Shown one piece after another: positions 21,480 through 35,045 of a DNA stretch of 64,000 nucleotides (position 1 is the first letter of the stretch; every line of letters starts with the position of its first letter). Under the pieces are notes generated by a model. That model was not told the DNA's origin. It ran no database searches and saw only the letters and a list, made by a program, of their open reading frames with translations. The stretch lies in the NCBI GenBank assembly GCA_036346275.1, contig JAYEVK010000259.1, forward strand, positions 62,001-126,000, read 5' to 3'. The position numbers and the translations under genes were made by a program. Source of the DNA: Otatea glauca. Its lineage: Eukaryota > Streptophyta > Magnoliopsida > Poales > Poaceae.

Positions 21480-24400
21480 CTCATAATGCACTGATGTGGT
21501 ACTAGGACATTCCTTGTTCACTCTATACCTACATTGGTGTTATTTGATTCTCGTGCATCACATTCCTTCAGATTCAACAAGTTTATTAAGCAAAGATGAA
21601 CTTCAAGCTGATTTGCTTCCCACAAAGATGATAATCTATTCGCCAGAGCAACTATGAAAACCTCAAAACTTTGTTCGAGGTATGCATCGAGATTAGCGGA
21701 GTGTCTTTCTATGCTAACCTTATTGCTATTGAGACCCCGAGACTAGATGTAATTCTCGGTATGGATTGGTTATCTAAGCACAAAGGCTATATTGATTGTG
21801 CTAACCGATCTATATCTCTTCTCACCCTGCACGGAATTCAAGTACAGTTTTCTTCAATCAGTAGCACTCCAGCTCAACAGCCATTCCTTGGTTCTACTCT
21901 AGTTACGAAATTGAGTCAAGAACCAGTGGTATGTGAATATTCTGATGTATTTCCAGATGAACTGTCAGGAATGCCTCCAGACCGCGACATGGAATTTGTC
22001 ATTAATCTTGTTCCCGAATAAAGACTCTATCTCTAGCGACCTTATCGCTACCTCCTGATGAGTTGGTCAATTGAAGAAGCAACTCAATGATCAATTGATA
22101 AAGGATTTATTCGCCTAGTTCATCTCCATGGGGCATCCAAAGGCTATTTGTTCCTAAGAAAGACGGTGGTCTACGATGTGCATAGATTATCGTGCTTTGA
22201 ATGAAGTCACTATCAAGAACAGATATCCACTTCCTCGTATTGATGATCTTTTTGATCAATTGAATGGTGTTCATGTATTTTCAAAGATTGATTTGAGACA
22301 TGGATATTATCAGTTGAAAATGAAGCCCGAGGACATTCCAAAAACTGCTTTCACCACTGTTACGGGTTGTATGAATACACCGTAATGTCGTTCGACTTAC
22401 AAATGCTCCACCCATTTTATGTGCCTTATGAATAAGGTCTTTATGGAATATTTGGACAAGTTTGTGGTGGTGTTCATTGATGACATTCTCATTTACTCCA
22501 AAACTCAAGAAGACCATGTGCAACACTTGAGTATGGTGCTAGGAAAGCTTCGTGAACATAAGCTCTATGCCAAATTCGAGAAGTGTGAATTCGTTAAAGG
22601 AAGTCGATTTCTTGGGCATGTTCTTTCGTAAGGTGGAATTGCAATGACCCAAGAAAGATCCAAGCCATTACGAATGGGAACCACCTCACTGTTTTAAGGT
22701 CGAAGTTTTCTCGGTTTAGCGGGATACTATCGCCGCTTTATCGAAAACTTCTCCAAGATTGCTCGTCCTATGACTCAGTTGCTGAAAAAGGAAAAGAAAT
22801 TTGAATGGACCCCAGAATGTGAAACAAGTTTCCAAGAGCTTAAGAAAAGATTAACCACAGCTTCAATTCTTATTGTTCCTGATGTTCATAAGAGCTTCGA
22901 TGTATATTGCGATGCATCACGACACGGCCTTGGATGTGTTTTGATGCAAGAAGGAAAAGTTATCGATATGCTTGGCGTCAACTTCGCCACATGAGCAAAA
23001 TTACCCTACTCATGATTTGGAATTAGCACCGTTGTCCATGCTCAAGATTTGGAGACACTATCTTATTGGCAATCGCTAGAAATCTATACGGATCACAAAA
23101 GTCCGAAATATTTCTTCACCCACCAGATTTAAGTCTCGTGCAAAGGAGATGGCTAGAGTTGATCAAAGACTATAACCTTGGCATTCATTACCATCCCGTA
23201 AGGCTAATGTTGTAGCCGATGCTCTCAATGAAAGCTTCATTGTCTTTTCATCTCCGATCAATTTGAGTTGCAAATGAATTCCAAAAGCTCAATTTGATTT
23301 GGTTGAAGAAGGCTATGTTGCTACTCTTGAATTACAACCAACCCTCGGAACTCATATAAAAGCCACACAACTAAAAGATGAAGCCATTGGCAAGATTAGA
23401 AAACAGTTGAGAGAGGGTACTGAATCCGAATTCTCTCAAAGTTCAGATAAAGTAATTATGCGAGGAAACCGTACATATGTCCCCGATGATTCTGAACTCA
23501 AGAGACTAATTTTGAAGGAAGCTCATGAATCTCCTCTTTCTATCCACCCAGGAGTACAAAATGTACCAAGACCTAAAACAAGAATATTGGTGGCCCGCAT
23601 GAAAAGGAAATTGTCCTATGTTGCCGAAAGTGTGACGTATGTCGAGTTAAAGCCGAGCATCAACGCCTCTTTGGACTCCTTCAACCCTGCAAATCCCCAT
23701 GTGGAAATGGGAAGACATTAGTATGGATTTTATTACCGGTCTACCCAGGACTCGGAAAGGAAATGATTCTATATGGGTCATTGTTGATCGGTTGACAAAA
23801 GTAGCTCACTTCATTCCGATTAAGACCAAGTATCAAGGAGACAAGCTTGCGAATTATACATGGAGAATATCGTGCGCCCGCACGGTGTTCCAAGAACTAT
23901 TGTTTCCGATCGAGGCTCCCAATTTACTTCCGCTTTTGGGAAAGTTTGCACATCTGTTAGGAACTAAGCTAAACTTCAAGATGACTTATCATCCTCAAAC
24001 AGATGGATGATGAAAGGGTAAATCAAGTCTTAGAAGATATGCTCGAGCTGTGTGCTTTCATACAGCGCTAATTGGGAGAAGAGTCTTGCATTCTTTGAAT
24101 TCTCCTATAACAACACTTTCAAGCCGTCTTCAAATGTCGCCATTTGAAGCATTATATGGGAGAAAATGCGAACTCCTCTTTTCGTCCGAGGTTGAGAAAG
24201 AAAATTTTTCGTCCAGATCTTATCCAAGAAGCCCAAGAGCAAGTGGATGTAATCGAAGCGCATTGAAAGAAGCTCAATCGCGTCAAAGAGTTACGCTAGA
24301 TAATCGCGGCGTGAACTCAACTTTGAAGTTGGTGATCATGTTTACCTAAAAGTCTCACCGCTCCGTGGAGTTCGCTCGTTTCAGATCCGTGGAAAGCTAG

Positions 24401-24735
24401 CTCCCTGTACATTGGACCATATCAAATTCTCGAGAAAATGGGTGAGTTGGCATACAAGTTGGAATTGCCACCTCAATTATCCGAAGTTCACAATGTCTTT
24501 CATGTTTCGCAACTTAAGAAGTGTCTCACGTGTACCCACCGAATTCACCAATTTAGAAGACATCGATCCAACCGGACTTGTCTTATCGAGAACGCCCGTT
24601 CGCATTCTCAAGAAGCGAACGCCACACAAGAAACAAATCCCACAAAATGTCAAGGTTCAATGGAGCAACCACACTAAGACGAAGCAACCTGAACGTGAAG
24701 ATCATCTGCGAAAGGAATTCCCAGATTTCTTTTAG
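21480..24735 (+). pseudogene. E1 pol (protease, RT, RNase H, integrase, chromodomain-like), broken
   Basis: The domains appear in order in several frames. The protease active-site region at 21546 reads DSRASHSF, with Arg replacing the catalytic-motif Gly, followed by LDVILGMDWLSKHKG (about 21750). Reverse transcriptase has CIDYRALNEVTIKNRYPLP (about 22178) and FIDDILIYS (22473-22499). RNase H has YCDASRHGLGCVLMQ (about 22905) and a TDHKS remnant (about 23090). Integrase has DFITGLPRTRKGNDSIWVIV (about 23725) and a YHPQTDG remnant (about 23985). A basic tail with VRILKKRTPHKKQ (about 24600) resembles the chromodomain-like end of Tekay elements. Several stops and frame changes interrupt it. It would have replicated and integrated the element. 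Confidence 0.9.
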
Positions 24736-24742
24736 TCCTTGC

Positions 24743-24775
24743 AAATCTCGAGGACGAGATTTCTATAAGGGGGGT
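24743..24775 (+). promoter_or_regulatory. E1 palindrome and polypurine tract before the 3-prime LTR
   Basis: AAATCTCGAGGACGAGATTT (24743-24762) is an inverted repeat with 8-bp arms and a 4-base loop. AAGGGGGGT (24767-24775) is the polypurine tract that primes plus-strand DNA synthesis, 5 bases before the LTR. E2 has the same arrangement. Confidence 0.8.
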
Positions 24776-24780
24776 AGATT

Positions 24781-27700
24781 TGTAACATCCCGAAAAATGC
24801 AATAATATAAAAATTCATATTTTGAATTTGCATATCTTTGTTTCTGATTTTTCTTGACATGATTGGAATTTATTTGGATTTCTTTGGATTTTTGTATTGA
24901 ATGGAAAATCAAACAAAAAGAATTAAGGATTGGATAATAGTAACAAGATAAAATGGTAAAAGTAAAAATTTGGAAAAATTACCATAGAAACCTAACCATG
25001 CTGGTAAGTCATTAAAATCAACATGTAAAAAATTTTATGCACAGAAAAGTGGGTAAATAAATGAATGACACCTCTTTTTGACTAAAAACAGTGCAAGCCA
25101 GAATTAATGAAAAATATTCGAAGTTTATCCTGAGCTGGAAAAATTACCACAACACTCTCATGGTATATTTTATCTCTGGTAAAAATATCAGGATTTGATC
25201 ATGTCGGCAAAGCCCTCTAATAATTCAAAAACAGAAACAATTAAAAACTAGAAATCCTAATGTCCGAATTTCTATAAAATATTCACTTGAGGTTTTGACT
25301 TGAAATTTTTATTGAGATATCCTTAAGACAGAATGAATCCCTATAAAAAGTTTGGAAAATAATTAATATGATTTACATCCCAAAATAAATAGAATACCGA
25401 AATTCAAGTCCTGTACAAGTCCACAGTGTCAGAATTTCTAAAATTCAACCGTGCGTTATTTTAACCTAAAATTTTTACTGGAGATTAGAAACTACCAGAT
25501 AATGTCGGTCAAAAAGTTTAGGAATTATTCAACTTGATCTGTTGTCCGTTTTAATGCTCACATGGAGCTTGTCTCGTCAGACTTATCCTCCGACTCACCT
25601 TCACTCACCGACATGTGGGCCAACCTCTTTTCCAGAACGGTTGTTTGGCGGCAACGGAAAAGCGTCGCCTCACTGCCCTGTGGCCCAGGGACCCACCCGT
25701 CGCCCTGGCTTCACCGCCCTCCTCCTTTTCCCTCGCCGAGACGAACTCGAAGACTCGAGCCTCGCTACCGCCTCGCCGATCCAAATTGCACCGCATCGCA
25801 CCGCGTCGCCGAGATAGCAACTGCAGCCACGCCTTGCCGTCCTTCTATCTCCCGCCATGCCCTGCCTTGTCCGACGCCGAGCTCGCGCCACCTTGTCCAA
25901 ACCGAGCCGCCAGATCATCTCGAGTTCAAACCACGTGGACGATCCTTTCTCCGCTATAAATACCATATGAGTGTCGATTGAACCTCCTTCCTCTTCATTT
26001 ACTCCCGAACCAGAAATCAAGCTGAAACTCGGGATTTTCGCCATTTCGCCAGAACCCGAAGTTGTGGAAGAATCGCGATATCGCCAAAATATTGAGCCTC
26101 CTGACAAATTAATCGTTTCTGGAGCTTACTAGAGCCGCACTGAACTCATCCCATTCACCCTTTTCTGTTCTTCTTGCCCGCAGCTCCGCCGCACCATGTG
26201 CCCTTCTTCTCCAACTCCGGCGCACGGTGGTAGAGCTCCTCGGCTAAGCTCCGGCCCGGCCGACCGCAAAAACGGGACCCCAGTGACCCACTGAGCCTCC
26301 CGGTGCTACCGATTCAACCGAGCTAGCTCCCATTTCTTCTCCGCGAGCCGCCTCTCTTCGCTGCAGTCGCCGTGGCGGCTTGCTCGGCCGCCCTCGCCGG
26401 TGATCGATACTTCGAGTGCGCTAAGATCCTCGAGCTCGCCAGGCCACCCATTCGGCCGGAGACTCACCGGAGAGCCGTCGCCGTTGACCCCTAGCCACCT
26501 CCTCTGCTTCTCGTCGCTCACGCTGCCCGCCTTGTCACCTGGCCAAGCATTTTCGGTCAGAGGTGAAATACGCCTTCCCAAAACGTATTTCCATTCTTTT
26601 CAATTATTTTCAATACGGAATTAATTCAAACGTTTATAACTTTTTTATTATGACTCCGAATTGAGTGAAATAAAATTTTAAATTCATCTAAAATCTAGTT
26701 ATTTCAGAATATAAAATAATATTTTGAAAATGTTCACTGGATAAATTTGAAATTCAAATTTAAAGAAGAGGCTTAAATAAGTGCTACATATTAAAAAGTT
26801 GTAAACAAACTTAAAAATGAATGGAACCGATTTTATTGAAATAGTCATGTTTCCAGGATTTCAAATATATAAAAATATTTAAATTTCATTATTGTTTGAA
26901 ATACTTTTATTAAAGATAGTATTCAATGCATTGGAAATTCAAAATACATAATTTGAGTAAAAGAAATATGGAATAAGTAAAATTGATTTCTAAATAATAT
27001 TATGGCAGTAGGATACCTTAGTTTGCCAAAATATTTAATAAATGAACTTGATTTGAATTAACTTGAAAAGAATGATATAGCTTAAATATAAAATGTGTAT
27101 ATGTATATGGATAGAAAGTTGAACATGTTAGAATATGGGTCAAATGAATTCAAATGATCGCCAAACCAGTTTTATTATACCTCTGGCAGTATAAGGTTTC
27201 AGATATAAAATAATATTTAAAGTTTACTACATAAAACAGTAAATGATTAATAGTCAAAATATAAATACTTGCATAATTGGAATAGTTGTAACTTTCAGAA
27301 TAAACTCTGAATTTGATGAAACCAAATCCCATGACCTCGAAAAATAGTACCCTTTCTGTTTATACAAGAATATCTTATGTTTGTGCTAGGTTGAAATAAA
27401 ATAATGTTAGACCCTAATGATCGTTTATAGGAAAAATATCGCGGATAAAAGCCAATTGTCGTGAAACCAACTTTAAATCACTTCTAGTATCATACCCTGT
27501 TAATACCTGAAAATGAGTAGATTATCCTAGGCGGTGTAGTCGCAAACTTGTATCAAAACTGAACTCTTATCGAGTAAAATTGAACTATCAAGCTTTTTCA
27601 CAATCCGTAGAACCTCTCGCCTAAATGCAAAAACTATGGAAATTGGTTTAGAAATGATATTTAGGATAGGGTCTACCATATTCTAGAAAAATATTTTATT

Positions 27701-30078
27701 TACAACTTACGCTTCAATTAAATCTTACTAGCTGAATACCCCTAAAAAGTATGTTTGTCATAACCCTTAATGTCACATAAGCGTTTCAGCTTTGAAAAGA
27801 ATATCTCGCCTAAAAGCTAAAATATATGAAATTAGCCTAGATTTGTTCACCAAAGTATATGCTATCCAATTCAAGAAATAAACTTATTTCGTCATGTTTT
27901 GCATATAAACTTTAATAGTCAAATAACCCTTAGTTTTATGCTTTATGAACTTCATAATAAGGTAAGTGAACCTTGTAATAAGGAATGTTGTAGTTAATAT
28001 ATTTGTATCACAGAACCTTCTTAAAACTATAAATAAATCTATTTAGCTAACTTATCAATCATAACTTATTTAAACCTTTCTTATGCAAATCACTTAAGGA
28101 ATTAAGTATGTTTTGCATAACCCCTTTGATTAGTGTTTCAATTCTTTTAATCCAAGTAATTTTAGCATCTATAATTCGAAATCATAAATACTAAAATTCA
28201 TAATTTTAGCCTCTTGAATTCGTAATTCAAGATTAGATAATCTATAAAAGAACCCTGTTTTGTTTGTCATAAAGCCATCAAGTTTCAGAATAATGTAATT
28301 ACTTAAATAATCCAAACCCTAAGTGTTCCTGTTTTCTACAATGAATCTTTATTTGATTTTCTGTCTGTCTTCTTTTCGCCCTTATTGAAGTTTATTATTT
28401 GCTTTATTTTTCCGATCGATCGACGTGTAGGATTCGACGTCCCTTCCTCCATCGTTGCCTCCGTCAGCTGCGATCGCGTCTTCGTCGTAAACGATATATA
28501 AGCAAGGCAAGCACCCCCTTTGACCATTTTGATCCCAGAATTTAATTTGCATTGTTTATTAAAATGTTTCATGCATACGTTTACTTTCTGTAAATTGCTA
28601 TTTTGTGGTACTAGTAGTTATGCCTGTTGTCTCATGAAACTTCCTTGATAAGTATGAATATGTGAACCTTGATAACCATAGATTAAGTTTAGACAATTAC
28701 TAAATATCGCCATGGGTATATGCGATTACTTTAACCCATGCTTAGCCATGCTTTTAGATCAAATGATGATGATGATGATGATCAGATCAAAATGTGTTCC
28801 TTGAGAAATGGAAAATGCTGTAATTGTAGCTGTTGGTTATGGGTATTTTGATTAAAAACCCAAAATAAAACTATGGTTTTGATGCGGCGATTATTGGCAA
28901 TAGCCGAGGTGCAGAGGGATTTGCACGTAGTGTAGGGTGGAGTATCGCCCGTGTCAATTTAAGGACCGAACTCAGTGTTGTATGATCCGAGATAATTTGT
29001 GCAAACCACAAGTGTTGTTATGGGGCTTACTTAAACCAATTAAGTTATCTAGTTTAACTTTGCACATTGGTAGGTCAAGTAGTACGGGCTTTCCTTTGGG
29101 GTTTGCTCTACGGGTGCCCACACCGAGGTGTTGGAAACAACACTTACCAATATAACGGTGTGCGCCACGCTTATGGGGAGTTCCAACATTCCTATGCTCG
29201 AGTTCTCCCGGCTATAGCGTGGGTTTTATCGTCCGGTGCTTTGGTGCAAAGTTAGATTAGATAATGTAAAGGTTTTCGTCATGAACATTCTGGTCACACG
29301 CTTAAAGTGCGTGAAACTTGCGGCAAAAAGAAAAGGTTATGACTTGTGGGTAAAGTTGTACGCCTCTGCGAGTAAAATCTAATCGACTAGCCGCCCCTGG
29401 TCATGGGAAACTTGGTGAACTTGCACTAGTTAAATGTTTAATTTTCTAAAATGGGTTGTGGTTTGGAACTTGTTTAGCAGCCTTTTGTTTTCATGTCAAA
29501 GGATCGACATTGATGGATTCCATTTTGGATTATTCTATATTCACGATGGGTTGTGAATATATTACTTTATGCTTTACTTATTTCATATCACCAATTATGC
29601 TTTTATAAATTCCGCTTGTAAATAACTTGTTTTACAATGTCAATTTCGCCTTATGCAAATTAACTGTAGTAGCCTCCTTTGAAATGGCTCGCATATATTA
29701 TAGGCTTTGCTCAAGTCTTATGGAGTACGAATGTACTCACCCTTGCTTATATGTGGTTTTAGGTGGTTGTTGTCAAAGCTTCGAGGTTTCTTCCATCGCA
29801 GGTTGCGGGTTTTCCTTCGTCAATCTTTCTAGGGATTATGCCTTGTCGGTTGCCTACGTGTTTTGGATGGGCACACTACAAGACCTTGCTTCTTTTGCTG
29901 CTTTATCTCTGATTTGTAAGAGTTTCTTTATGTAATAGCTTCCGCTTAATTAATATTTGTTGTATGGTTGTGATTCCAATTGGTGTATGTGCGCATTTAG
30001 CTATCGATCATGGGACTAGTGCGAAATGCACATTAGATTTCCATTTTTGCAAGTTTGTAAAAATAGGGGTCGTTACAA
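24781..30078 (+). repeat. 3-prime LTR of E1, 5298 bp
   Basis: Starts TGTAACATCCCGAAAA and ends GGGGTCGTTACA, followed by the ACATG target duplication. It is collinear with the 5-prime LTR. AT-rich parts are almost identical, while the GC-rich leader (25560-26570) differs by many short indels. TATA box TATAAATA at 25955-25962. Confidence 0.95.
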
Positions 30079-30192
30079 CATGTGGAGTGTACGTACATCG
30101 CTGTTCAAAATTCTCTAGCTTCGCCGCTGATAGAGACTACCGAAAACATAAAATAACAGACGCTTATATACCAACAATTAACCTCTACAAGT

Positions 30193-30594
30193 CACTACTA
30201 CAGAAAACGTGATCACTGCCGGTTCCAAATCCTCAGTACTGCCGGATATGGAACCGGCAGTGATTGGTCGATAGTGATAGTCCGACTATCAATGCCGGTT
30301 CTAGAACCGATAGTGATTGTATCACAGTCGGTTCGTAAATCCAAAAATCACTCGTTAAAATTAAAAAAATTTATTTGCACCTGGAACACCCTGTATTTGC
30401 ATGGTCGCGCGTCGCAAGTCACAAGTCACGCGAAATACGATTGCTAGGACTCGAACCTGTGACCTGTTGCTCCGCACGAACTCCTCTTACCATCTCAGGT
30501 AACATACACTTCTCAACTACTATAAGATATTATCCCTTCGTAGTGATAGAATCGGCAGTGATAGGTAGGTAAGAAAGGATTTTTTTAAGTAGTG
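30193..30594. mobile_element. CACTA miniature (402 bp), target duplication AGT
   Basis: The left end is CACTACTACAGAAAACGTGA. The right end, on the other strand, starts CACTACTTAAAAAAATCC. AGT flanks both sides (30190-30192 and 30595-30597). Subterminal repeats of the CACTGCCGGTT / AACCGGCAGTGAT type fill the left 130 bp and reappear at 30555-30565. It is the same repeat family as the array at 2716-2995. There is no coding capacity. Confidence 0.88.
30440..30500 (-). other. tRNA-like segment with A- and B-box motifs inside the CACTA miniature
   Basis: On the minus strand TGAGATGGTAAG (30497-30486) resembles a tRNA D-arm/A box, and GGTTCGAGTCC (30457-30447) is an exact match to the RNA polymerase III B-box consensus GGTTCGANNCC at tRNA-like spacing. 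Full acceptor stem pairing is not visible, so it is a tRNA-derived fragment or SINE head rather than a tRNA gene. Confidence 0.5.
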
Positions 30595-30597
30595 AGT

Positions 30598-31095
30598 GAT
30601 GACTCCTACTGGACATAACAAATTGCCCTGTTTCTGTCATGGGAGGATACGCATGGGTCATGGAATCGCTCCTGGTGTCCATTTGTTGGCACAGGAAGCA
30701 ACACGGAAGAGGGCCGGGCGGCATTATGTCAACGTCAGGTGTCACGGTCTCGATCTCCTGCTACAACTGTCTGCTAGAGGCTAATATTGACTTACATTTG
30801 CGCCGAATGTGACAGATAGCGTTTCTGCTGCAATATTTCTTCTAAAGCGTATATTTAATGATATATGTAATCTGCGCCTAGCTTGTTTCCTACGAAATGT
30901 CCGGTCAATCTTCACGGTTACCGAATTCAGCTAATATCTGGTACTGTCTTACTATATAATTGCGTACAACTTCGATCATTTGATAAGTATAGTTTTGCTC
31001 ACGGTTGGACACATGCATGATTTATACTTCTAAGTACTGGGTGGTTTTCTGCAATACTTCAATTCAAATGTTGTAGTTAATTAAAATGCCACATA
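30598..31095. other. Intergenic stretch, no gene seen
   Basis: No supported coding frame or repeat. The stretch between the E1 target duplication and the CACTA miniature (30084-30192) is likewise empty. Confidence 0.4.
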
Positions 31096-31213
31096 TGTAA
31101 GGACCCTCCGTCCTAGCTTGGAATACTGAGAAAATCCCGTGTGCATACAGTATTAATCCTATAATTAGTGACTATTACGCACATTTACAACATTATCATC
31201 ACATTCATACACA

Positions 31214-31243
31214 ATATTATATATATATATATATATATATATT
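31214..31243. repeat. (TA)n microsatellite
   Basis: About 30 bp of AT dinucleotides within the reverse LTR. Confidence 0.9.
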
Positions 31244-31596
31244 AGCTGAATGTAGCTATACAATAAGGCTTAGAAAGGCCAAATAAAGTGCAATGGAACA
31301 TACAAAAATCTAGTAGTATATCCATAGCCAACCCTTGGGCAAGTGCAAGGATAAAACTCTTAGAAGAACACATCAGTAAAATCCCCATATCCCGCTATAT
31401 AGAACGTGTTGTCGAGGTATCCTTTGCCTACTGAATATTAATAATAGCAAGGTTGAGTACTTTCATAATCAAGAAGAAAGATATAATTAAATGCAGGCTT
31501 CAAAAGAGTAGGCTATTAGGTTCATTTTCATAAAGCGAATTTGAGTCAAGAATATCAAGTAATATATTTGTAAACATAGTTTCTAAGAGTAGTTCT

Positions 31597-31598
<2 letters not shown>

Positions 31599-31636
<38 letters not shown>
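31599..31636. repeat. (TA)n microsatellite
   Basis: About 38 bp of AT dinucleotides within the reverse LTR. Confidence 0.9.
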
Positions 31637-33904
31637 CAAATATGAATAACATAATATGTAATAACTTGCAGTCCTCTATGATTATGAGCATCGAATTGTC
31701 CTATGCCAACCCCTGGCATAAAATCTAAAACAAGACTTTCCAACAAATATTTTCAGCTCCACCCTTTTGTGAACATAACAAAAGTCTAACTATTGTCAGT
31801 GTACAAAGTCTCTCATGACCGCAAGCATGGCTTTTTGAAAAGTTTTACACCCTATAGAGACGTATATATTTACCCATAAGACAAGGCCAACTTTTTTGCA
31901 GATATTTTCACGTTTCCTTTGGTGTGTGGCCAAGCGGCTATGACATTAACCGTTACATCAACTAGACCTAACTTTGCACTACCCCGATGATGTTTTACCC
32001 TTACTTTGGAAGCGGAAATAAAATTCACACACATAGTAACCATGACAATCCATCCTTGTCATTTACACATTAACCATGACAGTCTATCCTTTCATACCAT
32101 TTCCCCCTAGCAAGGCATACACCATTATATCGGCAAGCCTTATTTTCAACACCTCGGTGTGGACACCCCTTCGAGCAAACCTATCGGGATTGCCCGTACT
32201 ACTATAGCCTTTCAATGTGCAAAACTAGACTTGAGTAACTTCATAGGTTAAGTTACCCCATAATAGCACTTGTGGTTGCATTGAATATCTTCTATTGTAC
32301 AATACTACGTTCAGTCCTTAATCTGATTTGGCTGAGAACACTACCCCCTACACTATGTGCAAGTCCATCCCTCGCACATCTGGCTATTGCCATATCTCGC
32401 TTGCATAAAATCATAGTGTTATTTTTATTTTTATACATAAAATATCAGCAACCTTTATTTCTATCATGTCCAAAACTTTCCATTCATAACGAATAACATA
32501 TCTGATCATTTGTCACCTCATTTTTAAGCATGGCTAAGCAAATGCGTATATATTTGAATATACCCAATTTGACATTAGTAGATATCTAAATCTAGCTTAG
32601 GGTTATCAAGGTTATCATGTCAACATTTATTATGAAAGTTCCAGGAAACATGGGTAATACCTACTCATTTACTAAAAATAAGGCATTCATTCATACATAG
32701 GCTTGATGAAAACAATATAGCCTTAAGTGACATATTAGGATGACATGATCAAAGGAGTTACTTGCCTTGCTCATTGAATTTCTGGGTGGAGTTGGTGCTG
32801 GCAGTTGCAGTTTCTGAAACATTGGTGTCTATACGCAATTTTAACGCAAAGCAACAATACAAAGAAAAAGAAGTCGATAACATCAAACTCCAAATATAAT
32901 TATAGAAATAGAAGGTTCTGGATTTACAAAGATTTTTAGAAAGTAGGTTTACAATTTTTGAGATTTATTTACATAAGCTATGATTATTTGAATTTTAAGT
33001 TAGGACAAGATTAACCCTAATAAAGCTGTAAGTGATAATAATGTTTAATTTCAATTATTTTTACAGAGATAGAGGGTCAGGGTTATAGGAGATTTTAGAT
33101 GCCAGTTTCAAATTTTTTGAATTTGTTTGCAATAGTTATTCAAATTTGAATGTTGTATGCATTGAATACTAACGTAAGTAGCAGTTTTATCTAAACTAAG
33201 TCTAAATTCAAATGTCTTTGTAGAAACGGAGTGCTTATTGCTTTAGAAAAATTCAGAAGTTGATTTCATTCATTTTGGAGTTTGTTTGTGCAAATTTTCA
33301 AATAGAGAATATGCTAGTATTTATTCAATTTCTGAATTAAAATTTTGAACAGTGGTTGAACTTTAAATATTTTTTGCATATATGGTAAGTTCATGATTAT
33401 AAAAATTTAGAAACTAGTTTAACTAAATTTGGAGATAAATTGCAAAAGTTATGAGTATTTGAATTTTGTATGTTCTAAAAATTACCCAAAAATAGGAAAG
33501 CGTGCTTTCACAATAGAAAAAGAATATTTTCTATTTTTACAGATTTTTGATTAATTCTTAGTCACTGAAAATGGCGACCCACATGTTAGTGGCTCATTTT
33601 TTAATATTGTTTTGGTTCTTAAATTTAATCCTTTTTAATTTCTCTAGGCCCAAGCAGGTTTGCAAAACCATTGAAAACGTGTCAATTTTCATGAAAACCG
33701 ACCGTTTTGATCCGGTTCGCAATTTGAAACCGCTCGGTAAACCGTGGAGTTCAAATGCAAGTTTTAAATTTTGAAAAAAATTTATGAAAATGTGTTAAAT
33801 TTTTTTTGAAATTTTTTGTGTGAGGTCCTAAAGCAATGCTAATGATTCTATAAAATTTTTAGATGTTTATCAAACTTGTGTATTTTTAAAAAATTCTGAC
33901 AATA

Positions 33905-33988
33905 ATACTGTCAGAATATATGCTCTTTAGTTTCTTATTTTCTAGGATACTGTCAGAATATATGCTCTTTAGTTTCTTATTTTCTAGG
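33905..33988. repeat. Perfect 42-bp tandem duplication
   Basis: ATACTGTCAGAATATATGCT and its continuation to TTTTCTAGG occurs at 33905-33946 and again at 33947-33988 without mismatch. It appears to be a recent local duplication inside the old LTR. Confidence 0.9.
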
Positions 33989-35045
33989 GGCACACAATAA
34001 AGTCTAATGACGTAACGTTTGAAAGAAAAGTAACCAGCATAGGAGAGTGATCAGAAAGCTAACCTTTTGTGTGATGTTCTAACGTAGTTATAATGATGTT
34101 GTAAAACTTTCGTGAGATGATCAGATATGTGTATTTTTAAACAAATCTAAAAGTGCTACTATCATTGTATATGCTCTTATATTTTTGATTTTATATGAGC
34201 ACTAAATAAAGTCTAATATTTCTGAAAATTTTAGTACATGATCATTTGGCACTATTTATGGTTACATTAAAATTTTAGAACAAAATAAAAATCTGATAGT
34301 GCCTTTGTTCCTTTTCTTTAATTGCTGTTTTAGATTTTTTAGAAGTAATAAATTATTTTGAAAATTGTTTAAATTTCTCTTACATATTTCATAGATTAAT
34401 TGGGATTTTTTGTAATTTTTTCAAATTTTTTGAATTTTTCTTCGGTGTGCTGAAAATCGAAAAAATCGCTCGAAAAACAAAATAAAAAAACCACTCGAAA
34501 ATCAAAAATCAAAGAAAACCCTTCGAAAATCGGTAAATCGCTTGATTTTCATTTTTTTCTGCTGTTGTTTGACCGCTACTGATTTTCGATCAATTTTGCT
34601 CGATTTTTACTGATTTAAAAAAAAAGGTTTTTGAAACCCTGGGCCCACGTGTCATACTCTCATTACTTAAAACCGGGTTCTATTAAATTAACCAATGCGT
34701 GGGATCGACTGTCAGCAGCTCAACACAAGCGTAGGGGGTCATAGCGAGGGCCCACCGCTCGGTCTCCTGAGTAATGGCGGTGGTGTTGTGTTCACCGGCA
34801 ACAAGGGCTTACCGACCCAATGCGTTGGCGGGTAGGCTATAGGGGAGGACGACGAACTTAGGGGTTCGGTTGGCAGCGGTAGAGCGTGGTCAGAGGTCCG
34901 GCCATGAGGAAGGGCGACGACGGACATGGAAGAATGGAGAAGAGAAGTTCCAGGCATGCTTAAGCTAGGGGAGGATGGGGAAAGTATCAAGGGGTTCCAC
35001 TTGCTCCATTTTGGAGTCTTATTGTGAGGGAGGAGCTTCGAGGTG

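Larger units (their letters stand above)
14427..30078 (+). mobile_element. Ty3/gypsy chromovirus E1 (Tekay-like), 15.65 kb, target duplication ACATG
   Basis: Two long direct repeats starting TGTAACATCCCGAAAA (14427 and 24781) flank a 5-kb interior. ACATG lies on both sides (14422-14426 and 30079-30083). A primer-binding site complementary to initiator tRNA-Met, with one base missing, lies at 19741 and a polypurine tract at 24767. The interior order is gag, protease, reverse transcriptase, RNase H, integrase, chromodomain-like tail, which is the plant chromovirus order. The TGTAACATCCC start and chromodomain-like tail fit the Tekay/Del lineage. All reading frames are broken, so it is not autonomous as sequenced. 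The LTRs are longer than the interior. Confidence 0.95.

Noticed and set aside
30440..30500. A functional tRNA gene
   Set aside because: Only the A- and B-box regions are tRNA-like; no acceptor stem or convincing anticodon arm can be drawn.
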